Below, piece after piece: positions 47,932 through 56,224 of a stretch of 64,000 nucleotides of DNA (within the stretch, counting starts at the first letter, position 1; each line of letters opens with the position of its first letter). Source of the DNA: Anaerolineaceae bacterium (GTDB lineage: Bacteria > Chloroflexota > Anaerolineae > Anaerolineales > Anaerolineaceae); contig JAENZI010000016.1 in assembly GCA_016841365.1 (NCBI GenBank), positions 1 to 64,000 of the forward strand, in the 5' to 3' direction. A model generated the notes under the pieces. The model was not told the DNA's origin. It was given only the letters and a program-made list of their open reading frames with translations, and did no database searches. The position numbers and the translations under genes were made by a program.

Positions 47932-48492
47932 ATGATTATTACTGACACAGCAGTTAGCGCACTAAAAGAGTTGTCAGATTCGATTAAAAGCGTCAATGAA
48001 GAACGCGTAAAAACATTGATGCAAGAAATTTTGAACGCGAAGAAAATTTATGTCACCGGTGCAGGCCGCTCTCTGCTCATGCTGAGGGGTTTTGCAATGC
48101 GTTTGATGCACATCGGTTTAGAAGTATATGTCGTAGGAGATACAACGACGCCCGCATTTGGAGCAGATGATCTTTTGATTGTTGGTTCGGGTTCCGGTGA
48201 AACACTTGGTGCAGTCAATACGGTGACAAAAGCAAAAGCTATTGGCGGCAGGGTCGCCCTGATCACCATCCGTGAGGATTCTACATTGGCAAAAATGAGT
48301 GATTGTGTGATCACCATCCCGGCTTACACCGATAAGGTAAAAGACGACTCAATGAAAAAACCCATCCTGCCTGGCGGCACTATGTTTGAGCAGGCCATGC
48401 TGGTTCTTGGTGATACGATGATCTTGCCGTTAGCTGAAGAAGTAGGCATCCGCACGGATCGTGCGTTCTCTCGACATGCGAACCTGGAATAA
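47932..48492 (+). CDS. hxlB: 6-phospho-3-hexuloisomerase (SIS domain)
   Basis: AKKIYVTGAGRSLLMLRGFAMRLMHIGLEVYVVGDTTTPAFGADDLLIVGSGSGET, LPGGTMFEQA. Confidence 0.88.
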   Translation: MIITDTAVSALKELSDSIKSVNEERVKTLMQEILNAKKIYVTGAGRSLLMLRGFAMRLMHIGLEVYVVGDTTTPAFGADDLLIVGSGSGETLGAVNTVTKAKAIGGRVALITIREDSTLAKMSDCVITIPAYTDKVKDDSMKKPILPGGTMFEQAMLVLGDTMILPLAEEVGIRTDRAFSRHANLE

Positions 48493-48501
48493 GTAGTTGA
48501 T

Positions 48502-49467
48502 ATGAGCGCCTTTTTTGTGGGAATTGATGTTGGTGGGACCAATATCAAAATCATGGTCATGACCTCTGATCTTGATGTATTGGATTGGTGTGTCGTCCCC
48601 ACTCAAAAGGATTTGGGTTACGAAAAGATCTCCGACAACATCATCCATGCAATTGAAAAGATATTTATCAATCATGGTTTAAATGATCCTGAGGTGAAAT
48701 CGATTGGTATGGGTTTGCCGGGGATTGTTGATAAGCACGCGAATAAAACTGTCCATTTGGCTTATATGGCATGGAATGGGTTCAATCCATGTAAGAAGAT
48801 CGGTGCTCATTTCAATGCACCTTCCTTTATTGATAATGACGGCAGCTTGAACGCCTTTGGTGAATATAAGTTTGGGGTTCACGAAAAATTCTCAAATATT
48901 GTCTTGCTCACATTGGGTACCGGTGTTGGATGTGGTGTGGTTATCGAAGGAAAAATTTTCAGAGGATCCCGGAATTTAGGTGCAGAGCTTGGTCATATGC
49001 AGGTCGAAGTTGAGGGTGCAGAAAATTGTGTTCATTGCGGTCATCCTGGCTGTTTAGAGGCATATTGTTCTGGACTCGCCATGGAAAAATTTGCACTCAG
49101 ACAAATGCCAAATTTTCCGACTTCAATCCTGCATCAATTTATTGAACAAAATCGCGGTGTTTATGACAACGCCATGATTACAAAGGGTGTGCAGGTTGGC
49201 GATGATCTTTGCTGCCAGGTAATGGCGCGTTTTATTAAATATCTTTCTGTGGGTGTTGCCAATGTTATGAAGTTGTTCAATCCCGAGTTGATATTGATCG
49301 GTGGCGGGATATCAAATGCGGGTGATGTCTTGCTGAAACCTTTAGCCGAATCTATCCAGGATTTGGTGTTGCACGAGAGGCAGTTATGCCCTGTAGAAAA
49401 AGCTATCCTTGGTCCGCACGCTGGGATGTATGGCGCCTGTGCTTTTGCTGCTGACAGTATCGCCTAG
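48502..49467 (+). CDS. ROK family sugar kinase
   Basis: FVGIDVGGTNIKIMV, LGTGVGCGVVIEGKIFRGSRNLGAELGHM, Zn-motif CVHCGHPGCLEAYCSG. Confidence 0.9.
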   Translation: MSAFFVGIDVGGTNIKIMVMTSDLDVLDWCVVPTQKDLGYEKISDNIIHAIEKIFINHGLNDPEVKSIGMGLPGIVDKHANKTVHLAYMAWNGFNPCKKIGAHFNAPSFIDNDGSLNAFGEYKFGVHEKFSNIVLLTLGTGVGCGVVIEGKIFRGSRNLGAELGHMQVEVEGAENCVHCGHPGCLEAYCSGLAMEKFALRQMPNFPTSILHQFIEQNRGVYDNAMITKGVQVGDDLCCQVMARFIKYLSVGVANVMKLFNPELILIGGGISNAGDVLLKPLAESIQDLVLHERQLCPVEKAILGPHAGMYGACAFAADSIA

Positions 49468-49530
49468 CTCCCTGCGATTAATGAGTATTTACTTGGTTTG
49501 ATCGCAGGCAGCTTGGAGGAATGAGATAAC

Positions 49531-50850
49531 GTGGATTATCAGGCAATTTATCATGATTACTACCAGAAAATTCCTTCTGACATTAAAGCCTATAAACAGG
49601 GTAATAGACGGCTTGTATTTGGTTACACGAGTGATCTGGACGTTTTGATCTCCTGGGATAATGAAACGTTCAATCGCGTATTAGCGGAGCATCTTGAAGG
49701 TGAACCCGCTGTAAAGAAATTTGAGATCATCGACTCAATGTCAGACTTTGCCAGGATTGTGAGTTATTACATGATCCGTGGCTGGGGGGGAGAGATTGAG
49801 ATCACTAATAATCTCGTGTGTGAAACGCTTGAAGATCTATTTGACATCGATTTTGCGCTTGGCGGGACTTGTGCCCAAGGTTCAACGGCATTAGGGACGG
49901 TTGGATTTCCTTCGGTCGTTCATATCACAGATCGCTCCAAAGAAGTCAGTCGTTTAATGGATGGCTTGGGAATTGAAGTTATTTCTAATAACGGGAAAGT
50001 GCCAATCATTGAGGGAGCAACACAGGATTTACCTGTCAGGCATATGATCCTTCAATATCCAAAAAATGCCAAAATAGTTATTAACCAAAACCTTCACTTT
50101 GCGCCTGTCTCTAACCGCATGATTATGGATTACGACAAAGTCCATAAACATGTCCCCATCGATCCTGATTTCCTTGCTTATTGTGAGAAAAATGCTGAGA
50201 ACATCCTGGCATACAGCTCTTCAGGTTTCAACGCAATCGTTGATCCAATCATAATGAAGGAAAAAGCCGATCAATTGTCTGTCCATTACAAAAAGATCAG
50301 GGACGCTAACCCTGACTGCCTGATTTATTTTGAGAGTGCACATTATATGAACCAGGATGTCAATGACATGGTGTTTGAACGGCTTGCGAATGCGATTGAC
50401 CTGCTGGGGTTGAATGAAGAGGAGCTTGTTCACCACACACAACGCCATGGATTGGATACTGATAAAGATGATCCGGTATCAGTCATTGAAGCGCTCGATT
50501 TTGTAATGGAAAAATACGAGGTTACCGGGATCGTTTTACACACCAAAGATTATGCTATGTATTACGGACATGATCGGCCAGGTGTTGACTTTATCAAAGG
50601 ACTTACGCTTGGGAACCTGATGGCAGGTACGCGGGCGAGAATTGGAAAGTATGGAACTTATGAAGAGTGTGGTGAAACATTAGCACAACTGATAAGCCCC
50701 ACCGGTGTCGCATTTGCTGAAGCGCTTGAGCACATCGAAACTAAATTCAATGCTTATCTGGTTCCCTCACGCTATATGTCTCAACCCACTTTCACGATCG
50801 GTTTAGGTGATACGTTTGTGGCAGGTTTTATGACATCTTTTATTAACTGA
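49531..50850 (+). CDS. ADP-dependent glucokinase/phosphofructokinase family protein
   Basis: GYTSDLDVLI, GGTCAQGSTALGTVG, IYFESAHYMNQDVNDMVFERLANAIDLLGLNEEEL, C-terminal VPSRYMSQPTFTIGLGDTFVAGF; GTG start with SD ggagg. Confidence 0.75.
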   Translation: MDYQAIYHDYYQKIPSDIKAYKQGNRRLVFGYTSDLDVLISWDNETFNRVLAEHLEGEPAVKKFEIIDSMSDFARIVSYYMIRGWGGEIEITNNLVCETLEDLFDIDFALGGTCAQGSTALGTVGFPSVVHITDRSKEVSRLMDGLGIEVISNNGKVPIIEGATQDLPVRHMILQYPKNAKIVINQNLHFAPVSNRMIMDYDKVHKHVPIDPDFLAYCEKNAENILAYSSSGFNAIVDPIIMKEKADQLSVHYKKIRDANPDCLIYFESAHYMNQDVNDMVFERLANAIDLLGLNEEELVHHTQRHGLDTDKDDPVSVIEALDFVMEKYEVTGIVLHTKDYAMYYGHDRPGVDFIKGLTLGNLMAGTRARIGKYGTYEECGETLAQLISPTGVAFAEALEHIETKFNAYLVPSRYMSQPTFTIGLGDTFVAGFMTSFIN

Positions 50851-50924
50851 AAAAGGATTTACTCCGGAAATTTTCCGTTGAATATGGAACAACAATATCA
50901 TCTCAAGTTTTGGAGGAAAAAGCT

Positions 50925-51794
50925 ATGTTAATGAATATGAAAGAACTTTTATCGGTAGCAAATGAGCATTATTTTGCAGTGCCTGCATTTAATATCGGTA
51001 CAGGTCAAATATTGAAGGCTGTTATTGAATGCTGTGAAGAAAAACGTGCGCCAGTCATTTTTGCCATTCATCCTTTAGAGCTAAATTTCCAGGGTGATAG
51101 TTTTTTGGCGAGCTGTCGTGAAGCCGCAAATGCTGCGAGCGTTCCTGTGTGTATTCACATGGACCACAGCTCAAGGTTGGATCAGATATTTCACGCTATT
51201 CGGACTGGTTTTACTTCGGTCATGATTGATGCATCTCATATGAACCTCGAAGAAAATATCGCGATTTCCAAAGAAGTTGTAGCCATTGCCCACCCGTTGG
51301 GGATCTCCGTTGAGGGTGAGTTGGGTACGATCGGAACCACGGCTTATGATTTTGAGGGTGGCACTGATGAGATTCTCTACACCAACCCTGACGAAGCGGT
51401 TAGATATGTTGAAGAAACAGGTGTCGATTGTTTGGCGATTGCTATCGGAACGGCGCATGGCATCTATCCTAAAGACTTTAAACCTGAACTGAAGCTTGAT
51501 CTTCTGAGTGAGATTAAATCAAAAATCGATATTCCAATTGTGTTGCATGGTGGTTCTGCAAACCCTGATAGCGAAATCGCTGAAAGTGTGAAGCGCGGTG
51601 TTAATAAGATCAATATTTCTTCAGACATCAAAGATGCCTTCTACCAACGATTGCGAAAGACGCTGGCTGAGGATTTACACATCCGCGAACCTTTTGAACT
51701 TTATCTTGATGCAATTGAAGCAATGAAAGAAGTGATTTTCCACAAGATCGAATTATTTAATGATGCTGATAAAGCACATTACTATCATCTGTAA
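50925..51794 (+). CDS. Class II fructose/ketose-bisphosphate aldolase
   Basis: YFAVPAFNIGTGQILKAVIECCEEKRAPVIFAI, VCIHMDHSS, GTIGTTAYDFEGG, VLHGGSANPDSE; ATG 50925 behind SD tggagga. Confidence 0.9.
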   Translation: MLMNMKELLSVANEHYFAVPAFNIGTGQILKAVIECCEEKRAPVIFAIHPLELNFQGDSFLASCREAANAASVPVCIHMDHSSRLDQIFHAIRTGFTSVMIDASHMNLEENIAISKEVVAIAHPLGISVEGELGTIGTTAYDFEGGTDEILYTNPDEAVRYVEETGVDCLAIAIGTAHGIYPKDFKPELKLDLLSEIKSKIDIPIVLHGGSANPDSEIAESVKRGVNKINISSDIKDAFYQRLRKTLAEDLHIREPFELYLDAIEAMKEVIFHKIELFNDADKAHYYHL

Positions 51795-51829
51795 AAATTA
51801 GAATAAATTTCACAATCACAAGGAGGATT

Positions 51830-53047
51830 TTGATGAGCAAGTCTCTAAACTTATTACAGAATCAGTTAGAAAAATATCATGGCGTGGCTCGCTTTGTTCC
51901 ACTGTGGCTGCCCCGAACGTTTCTCCCGCCCGGAAGGAGATTGAAACTTCATCCAGACGATCTTTATGGGTTTGGCGTGGACAAAGGCGGAATTTGTGAA
52001 AGATGGTTTTGTTCAATAGGTGTTCCTGGCGCCGATGGAGCCATTGATGAAACAACGGTTAGCCGATTCTATTTGGGCGAAAAAGGCTCAGAACTGCTAT
52101 TCCCTGAAGCAATTGATTTGATGGGTAATGACCTTTTAGGCGCAGAGACAATGCAACGGTTAGGCACATTTAAGATGTTTGCGAAATTATACGATTATGG
52201 TGCCGCCTTACCATTGCACATGCATCCTACTGCTGAATATGCCAATCGGGTTGGGATGAACCAGAAGCCGGAATCTTATTACTTCCCGGCAGAGTTAAAT
52301 AGCATCACCTACGACCATGATTACACTTACTTTGGGTTGCAGCCAGGCACAACCAAGGAGCAATTCCTGGAGTGCATCCGCAACTACAACAAAGGTGATA
52401 ACCATGTGCTTTCACTCAGCCAGGCATACAAAGTAAAGCTGGGGACAGGCTGGTTCTTGCCCGCAGGGATCCTGCATGCACCTGCATCTGTTGTCACGTA
52501 TGAACCGCAATATATCAGCGATTCACTTGTGTTTTACCAGAACATCGTTGAATCGAAATACATCATTGACGATCGAATGAATGATGCCAACATCCCTGAA
52601 GGTTTTACTGGAGATCGGGCAGAATACTTGTTAGAGCTGATTGACTGGGACGCCAATTTCGAAAACTTCCGCATGAAGTTCTACCATGAGCCGATGACTG
52701 TAAAGTCTAAAGATGAAATGCAGGCTGAAGGCTATTATGAAGAGTGGATTTCTTATGGGTCGGAGGATTTCTCTGCGAAACGGTTGGTTGTGTTCCCGGG
52801 GCAAAAAGTCACCATCAAAGATGCGGCTGCTTATGGCTTTATCATGATGCAGGGTTATGGCTGGATTAGCGGTATGGAGATTAATTCGCCGACCATGATC
52901 CGATTTGGTCATCAGACGGCTGATGAAGGGTTTGTGATCAAATCTGCTGCGGCTGAGGGTGTGGTGATTGAAAACCCGAGCGAATTTACCGATCTGGTGA
53001 TGCTTAAGCATTTCAATGGCGATAATGCAGAAGTGCCAATGATCTGA
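51830..53047 (+). CDS. Cupin sugar-phosphate isomerase (mannose-6-phosphate isomerase-like)
   Basis: LPLHMHPTAEYANRVGMNQKPESYYF, KLGTGWFLPAGILHAPASVVTYEPQ. Confidence 0.65.
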   Translation: MMSKSLNLLQNQLEKYHGVARFVPLWLPRTFLPPGRRLKLHPDDLYGFGVDKGGICERWFCSIGVPGADGAIDETTVSRFYLGEKGSELLFPEAIDLMGNDLLGAETMQRLGTFKMFAKLYDYGAALPLHMHPTAEYANRVGMNQKPESYYFPAELNSITYDHDYTYFGLQPGTTKEQFLECIRNYNKGDNHVLSLSQAYKVKLGTGWFLPAGILHAPASVVTYEPQYISDSLVFYQNIVESKYIIDDRMNDANIPEGFTGDRAEYLLELIDWDANFENFRMKFYHEPMTVKSKDEMQAEGYYEEWISYGSEDFSAKRLVVFPGQKVTIKDAAAYGFIMMQGYGWISGMEINSPTMIRFGHQTADEGFVIKSAAAEGVVIENPSEFTDLVMLKHFNGDNAEVPMI

Positions 53048-53123
53048 TGTTGTGAATATGTGTGATGCCGGCTGGTTTGTTGCTGGTTAATCACATCAGA
53101 AGACAGTACCTTCGATATACCGT

Positions 53124-53182
53124 AGAGACGCCTGAAGGCAACAGCGAAACCCCTCGAATTTTGCGGCTGCCAGGGCGTCTCT
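53124..53182 (+). other. Structured intergenic element at the end of the sugar operon
   Basis: AGAGACGCC...GGCGTCTCT outer stem with internal GGCAaCaGC/GCgGcTGCC partial stem, followed by TTGTATTT. Confidence 0.55.
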
Positions 53183-53237
53183 TGTATTTAATTTTATCAC
53201 GAAGGTGATTGTGGTTAGTTTGTGAAGTTAAATAATT

Positions 53238-53278
53238 GTGATCAGCTCATTATTCTTATTGCAAGCTGAGCTGATCAC
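53238..53278. terminator. 12-bp inverted repeat between convergent operons
   Basis: GTGATCAGCTCA...TGAGCTGATCAC. Confidence 0.7.
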
Positions 53279-53389
53279 ATTACAGTGATTGATAAATTAA
53301 CAACACCCGGTCGATTGGAAGATGACTCTAGACTCTCGGCTGATTGGAAAATCTCACCTAAGAAAATTCCATTGAAACCCAGGTGAACG

Positions 53390-54370
53390 TTACCCATCAA
53401 ATCCTGGATAATTTGTAAACCAATCCTCAGGTAATTCTTCAGATGTGTAGAATTTTGTGTATGGCACTGCATACTGGTTGACAATTTCACCCAGTTTCAG
53501 CATGCGGTCACGACCAGTGGATCGTAAGAAGGATTCCCGTTCTTGTTGCGAAACTTCGAGGGCTTCTTTCCAGATCGCACGGCCGGCTAATATGCCGCTT
53601 GCCCCGGCTTTACAGGCGATCTCGGTCTGCTCGGCAAACACAGGGAAATCAACGCCAGCACTTAACAGAACCCATGGAATAGCTGAAGCCTGTGTGAGTG
53701 ATTCACAGGCATCTAACCATAATTTATGGTCCATTTGTGCCCTAACATCAAGGGGGAACTCTGCCTTGTAGATATCCCCACCAATGGGTGAAAGATCTGC
53801 AGCCGCCTGGACGACAACTTCAGTTTTCTCTTCCGGAGATAATTTTGAGATTTCGGGGTCATTGGAGTAAGTCAAAACTTCAAGGAATAAGGGAATATCC
53901 AGACGTTCGCATTCCTCCGAAACCTGGGAAACCAGGTCTTTCATGGCAGTGGCTTGTTCAGCTTTGGGGTGGTAATAGACTAACAATTTGACGGCGGAGG
54001 CGCCCATCCGCTTGATCTGCTCACAGCCCCAATCGTCATTCAGCCGGCTGACTCGATTGTGTGATTCCCCGGCATAACCGCTTGCTTCTACAGTCAGAAT
54101 TAATCCCACCTTACCGGGAAGTGAGTTGCTGACGATGGATGGCCCTGCGCCGATCGAATTGTCGAGCAGGAAGGCGGTTGAATAAGGGGAAAGAGATTTA
54201 ACGATGGCTCGCTTGAAAGCGACCGACTCGGCATAAGGGTCGAGAAGATCACTGAAGGCTTTTCTGAGCACACTTCGATGGTCTAAAGCGAGGATGTTGA
54301 ACACAAATTGCTCATTTGCACATTGGCTCAGGCCGCGTAATTTTCCAAGGGATAGGTTTTTATTTGTCAT
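53390..54370 (-). CDS. Class I aldolase, LacD/YihT-like
   Basis: FNILALDHRSVLRKAF, LLDNSIGAGP, GASAVKLLVYYHP, IYKAEFPLDV, GASGILAGRAIWKEAL. Confidence 0.75.
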   Translation of the reverse strand: MTNKNLSLGKLRGLSQCANEQFVFNILALDHRSVLRKAFSDLLDPYAESVAFKRAIVKSLSPYSTAFLLDNSIGAGPSIVSNSLPGKVGLILTVEASGYAGESHNRVSRLNDDWGCEQIKRMGASAVKLLVYYHPKAEQATAMKDLVSQVSEECERLDIPLFLEVLTYSNDPEISKLSPEEKTEVVVQAAADLSPIGGDIYKAEFPLDVRAQMDHKLWLDACESLTQASAIPWVLLSAGVDFPVFAEQTEIACKAGASGILAGRAIWKEALEVSQQERESFLRSTGRDRMLKLGEIVNQYAVPYTKFYTSEELPEDWFTNYPGFDG

Positions 54371-54393
54371 TGATCATTTACTCCAAATGTAGT

Positions 54394-54924
54394 TTATGGG
54401 TGGGTTGGTATATTCAGATACTTAAGGCATTGGTTTACACACTGTTTCAGGGGGAGGGCGGTATCTACTTTTAGATGCGGGATTTCTAATGGATCTTCCT
54501 CGTCCCTCATCCGCTTATAGAGGCTCAGGTCTCGATTCTGGGCAAGATGCCCCTCGGTAGCGAAATCATGTAAAATCCGTGCTTGTGAAATTTCATCTGC
54601 GCAATAACAATAGATAACACTTAAATTCCAATTGTGTGCCACTGCGAAATCAACCAGTGCATCGACCTGATATTTGTGTGAAAATGGACGACCATCCAAG
54701 ATGATATGACGTTTTTCGTCTTTTTTTATGTAAAAGTCAGCGATTTGCATCATGATATTTACAACGAAATCATCTTGGGATGAAGAATATTCAATTTCAG
54801 ATGCTGGAAAAAGGGCTGCGCGAATTGAATCTTTGTTGAGGATCAATGCGGGCAAATCTTTCGCAAGTTCTCTGGCAATGGTTGTCTTTCCTGAACCAGG
54901 CAAGCCCATCATGGCAATAATCAT
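54394..54924 (-). CDS. P-loop (AAA_33-type) predicted kinase
   Basis: MIIAMMGLPGSGKTTIARELAKDLPALILNKDSIRAALFP. Confidence 0.8.
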   Translation of the reverse strand: MIIAMMGLPGSGKTTIARELAKDLPALILNKDSIRAALFPASEIEYSSSQDDFVVNIMMQIADFYIKKDEKRHIILDGRPFSHKYQVDALVDFAVAHNWNLSVIYCYCADEISQARILHDFATEGHLAQNRDLSLYKRMRDEEDPLEIPHLKVDTALPLKQCVNQCLKYLNIPTHP

Positions 54925-55667
54925 TAAAATGCTCCTGGGTCCACTTCCAACTTATGCAGCCATGAGAAAGTTTCATCTAAATCGGTGCTCTTGAAGGCGA
55001 GTGAACCCGCTATGACACCATCTGCGCCAGCGCCCCTCAATTTTGGAACGGTGTAATCACGTATGCCGCCATCAGCGAAGACTTTGATTTGTTCTTCCAA
55101 GCCTGCTTTAAGAACCATTGATTTAATTTTGTGAACCCGGTCGTAAACAAAGCTTGAGGGCTTGACACCTTTCACCCCCATGGGTGTGCCCATCACCAAG
55201 ACCAGATTGACGAGCTCTAATAATGGTTCAATCGATTCCGGAATAACATCCAATCCAAGCGCTAATCCAGTGGCAACACCTGCACGTCTGGCTGCATCTA
55301 ATGCGGCAGGCGCTTTAGGTCCATTCTCTGCATGCACGGTGATAATGTCAGCTCCTGCAGCAATGAAATCCTCAACATGGTTGAGGGGATCGGTTGTCAT
55401 GAAGTGCACATGGAAAGGTTTTTTGGTTAAAGGGCGAAGTGCAGCGACCAGGTCTGCAAAAAACAGAAAGCCTGGAACAAAGTGTCCATCTGAGACATCG
55501 ATGTGATAAAGGTCGGCATAAGAATCTACCCGCTTAATTTCTTCTGCAAACCGTGTAAAATCCGCCGACCATAAGGATATTTCGACAAGCAAGCGAGATG
55601 AGGGGAATTGGCTCCAGATCAAGCCATTGTCGTTATTTGTTGTTGGGTTATTTGTTACCATAAGCAA
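54924..55667 (-). CDS. Ribulose-phosphate / allulose-6-phosphate 3-epimerase family
   Basis: LYHIDVSDGHFVPGFLF, FHVHFMTTDPLNHVEDFIAAGADIITVHAE, IKVFADGGIRDYTVPKLRGAGADGVIAGSLAF. Confidence 0.85.
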   Translation of the reverse strand: MLMVTNNPTTNNDNGLIWSQFPSSRLLVEISLWSADFTRFAEEIKRVDSYADLYHIDVSDGHFVPGFLFFADLVAALRPLTKKPFHVHFMTTDPLNHVEDFIAAGADIITVHAENGPKAPAALDAARRAGVATGLALGLDVIPESIEPLLELVNLVLVMGTPMGVKGVKPSSFVYDRVHKIKSMVLKAGLEEQIKVFADGGIRDYTVPKLRGAGADGVIAGSLAFKSTDLDETFSWLHKLEVDPGAF

Positions 55668-56165
55668 TACCTCCTGTTAAGAAAGTGAAATTTCTTCCGT
55701 AAATCTTTTTGAGATTAAGGCCGGGATAATATCTTCAAACCCGGGTATTTTTTCTAACAATGGTTTATGTATTTACCTTTGTTTGTTTTAAGCGAATTAA
55801 TCATTCACATAAAAATAAGAGCAATGGAGTGTGCTCTTATATTCTTTCAATTTTGATTGATGCAGAGTATTTTGACTTTTCGAAGTGATAAAGCGGAGGG
55901 ATGGTTAGTTCTTTTTGCGTTATTTTTATATCATTCCGCTCATCAAATTTCATCATTATTACTTCGGTTACTCAACACTCATATTGAGTAGAATTATAAC
56001 CCAAACGAGAATATTTCGCGGTGATTTGGGCAGAAATAATCACAAATTACATTTATAAACTGCTGCCGATTTGCACAAAATCTAACAGGTGGATGACTAT
56101 TGATAAGAACGATTTATTTTGGAAATTAATCGAGTGTTTCTGGGAGAAGGCTTGGTTAATTAAAA

Positions 56166-56197
56166 CAACCGAATGGTGGTTTTCCTCCATTCGGTTG
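56166..56197 (-). terminator. Stem-loop 3' of the aminotransferase
   Basis: CAACCGAATGG...CCATTCGGTTG. Confidence 0.75.
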
Positions 56198-56224
56198 AAA
56201 ATTTGGCGCTATAGCAATCAGTAA

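Noticed and set aside
53100-53200. Riboswitch at the end of the sugar operon
   Set aside because: Position is 3' of the last gene, not a 5' leader; kept only as a structured element or terminator candidate.
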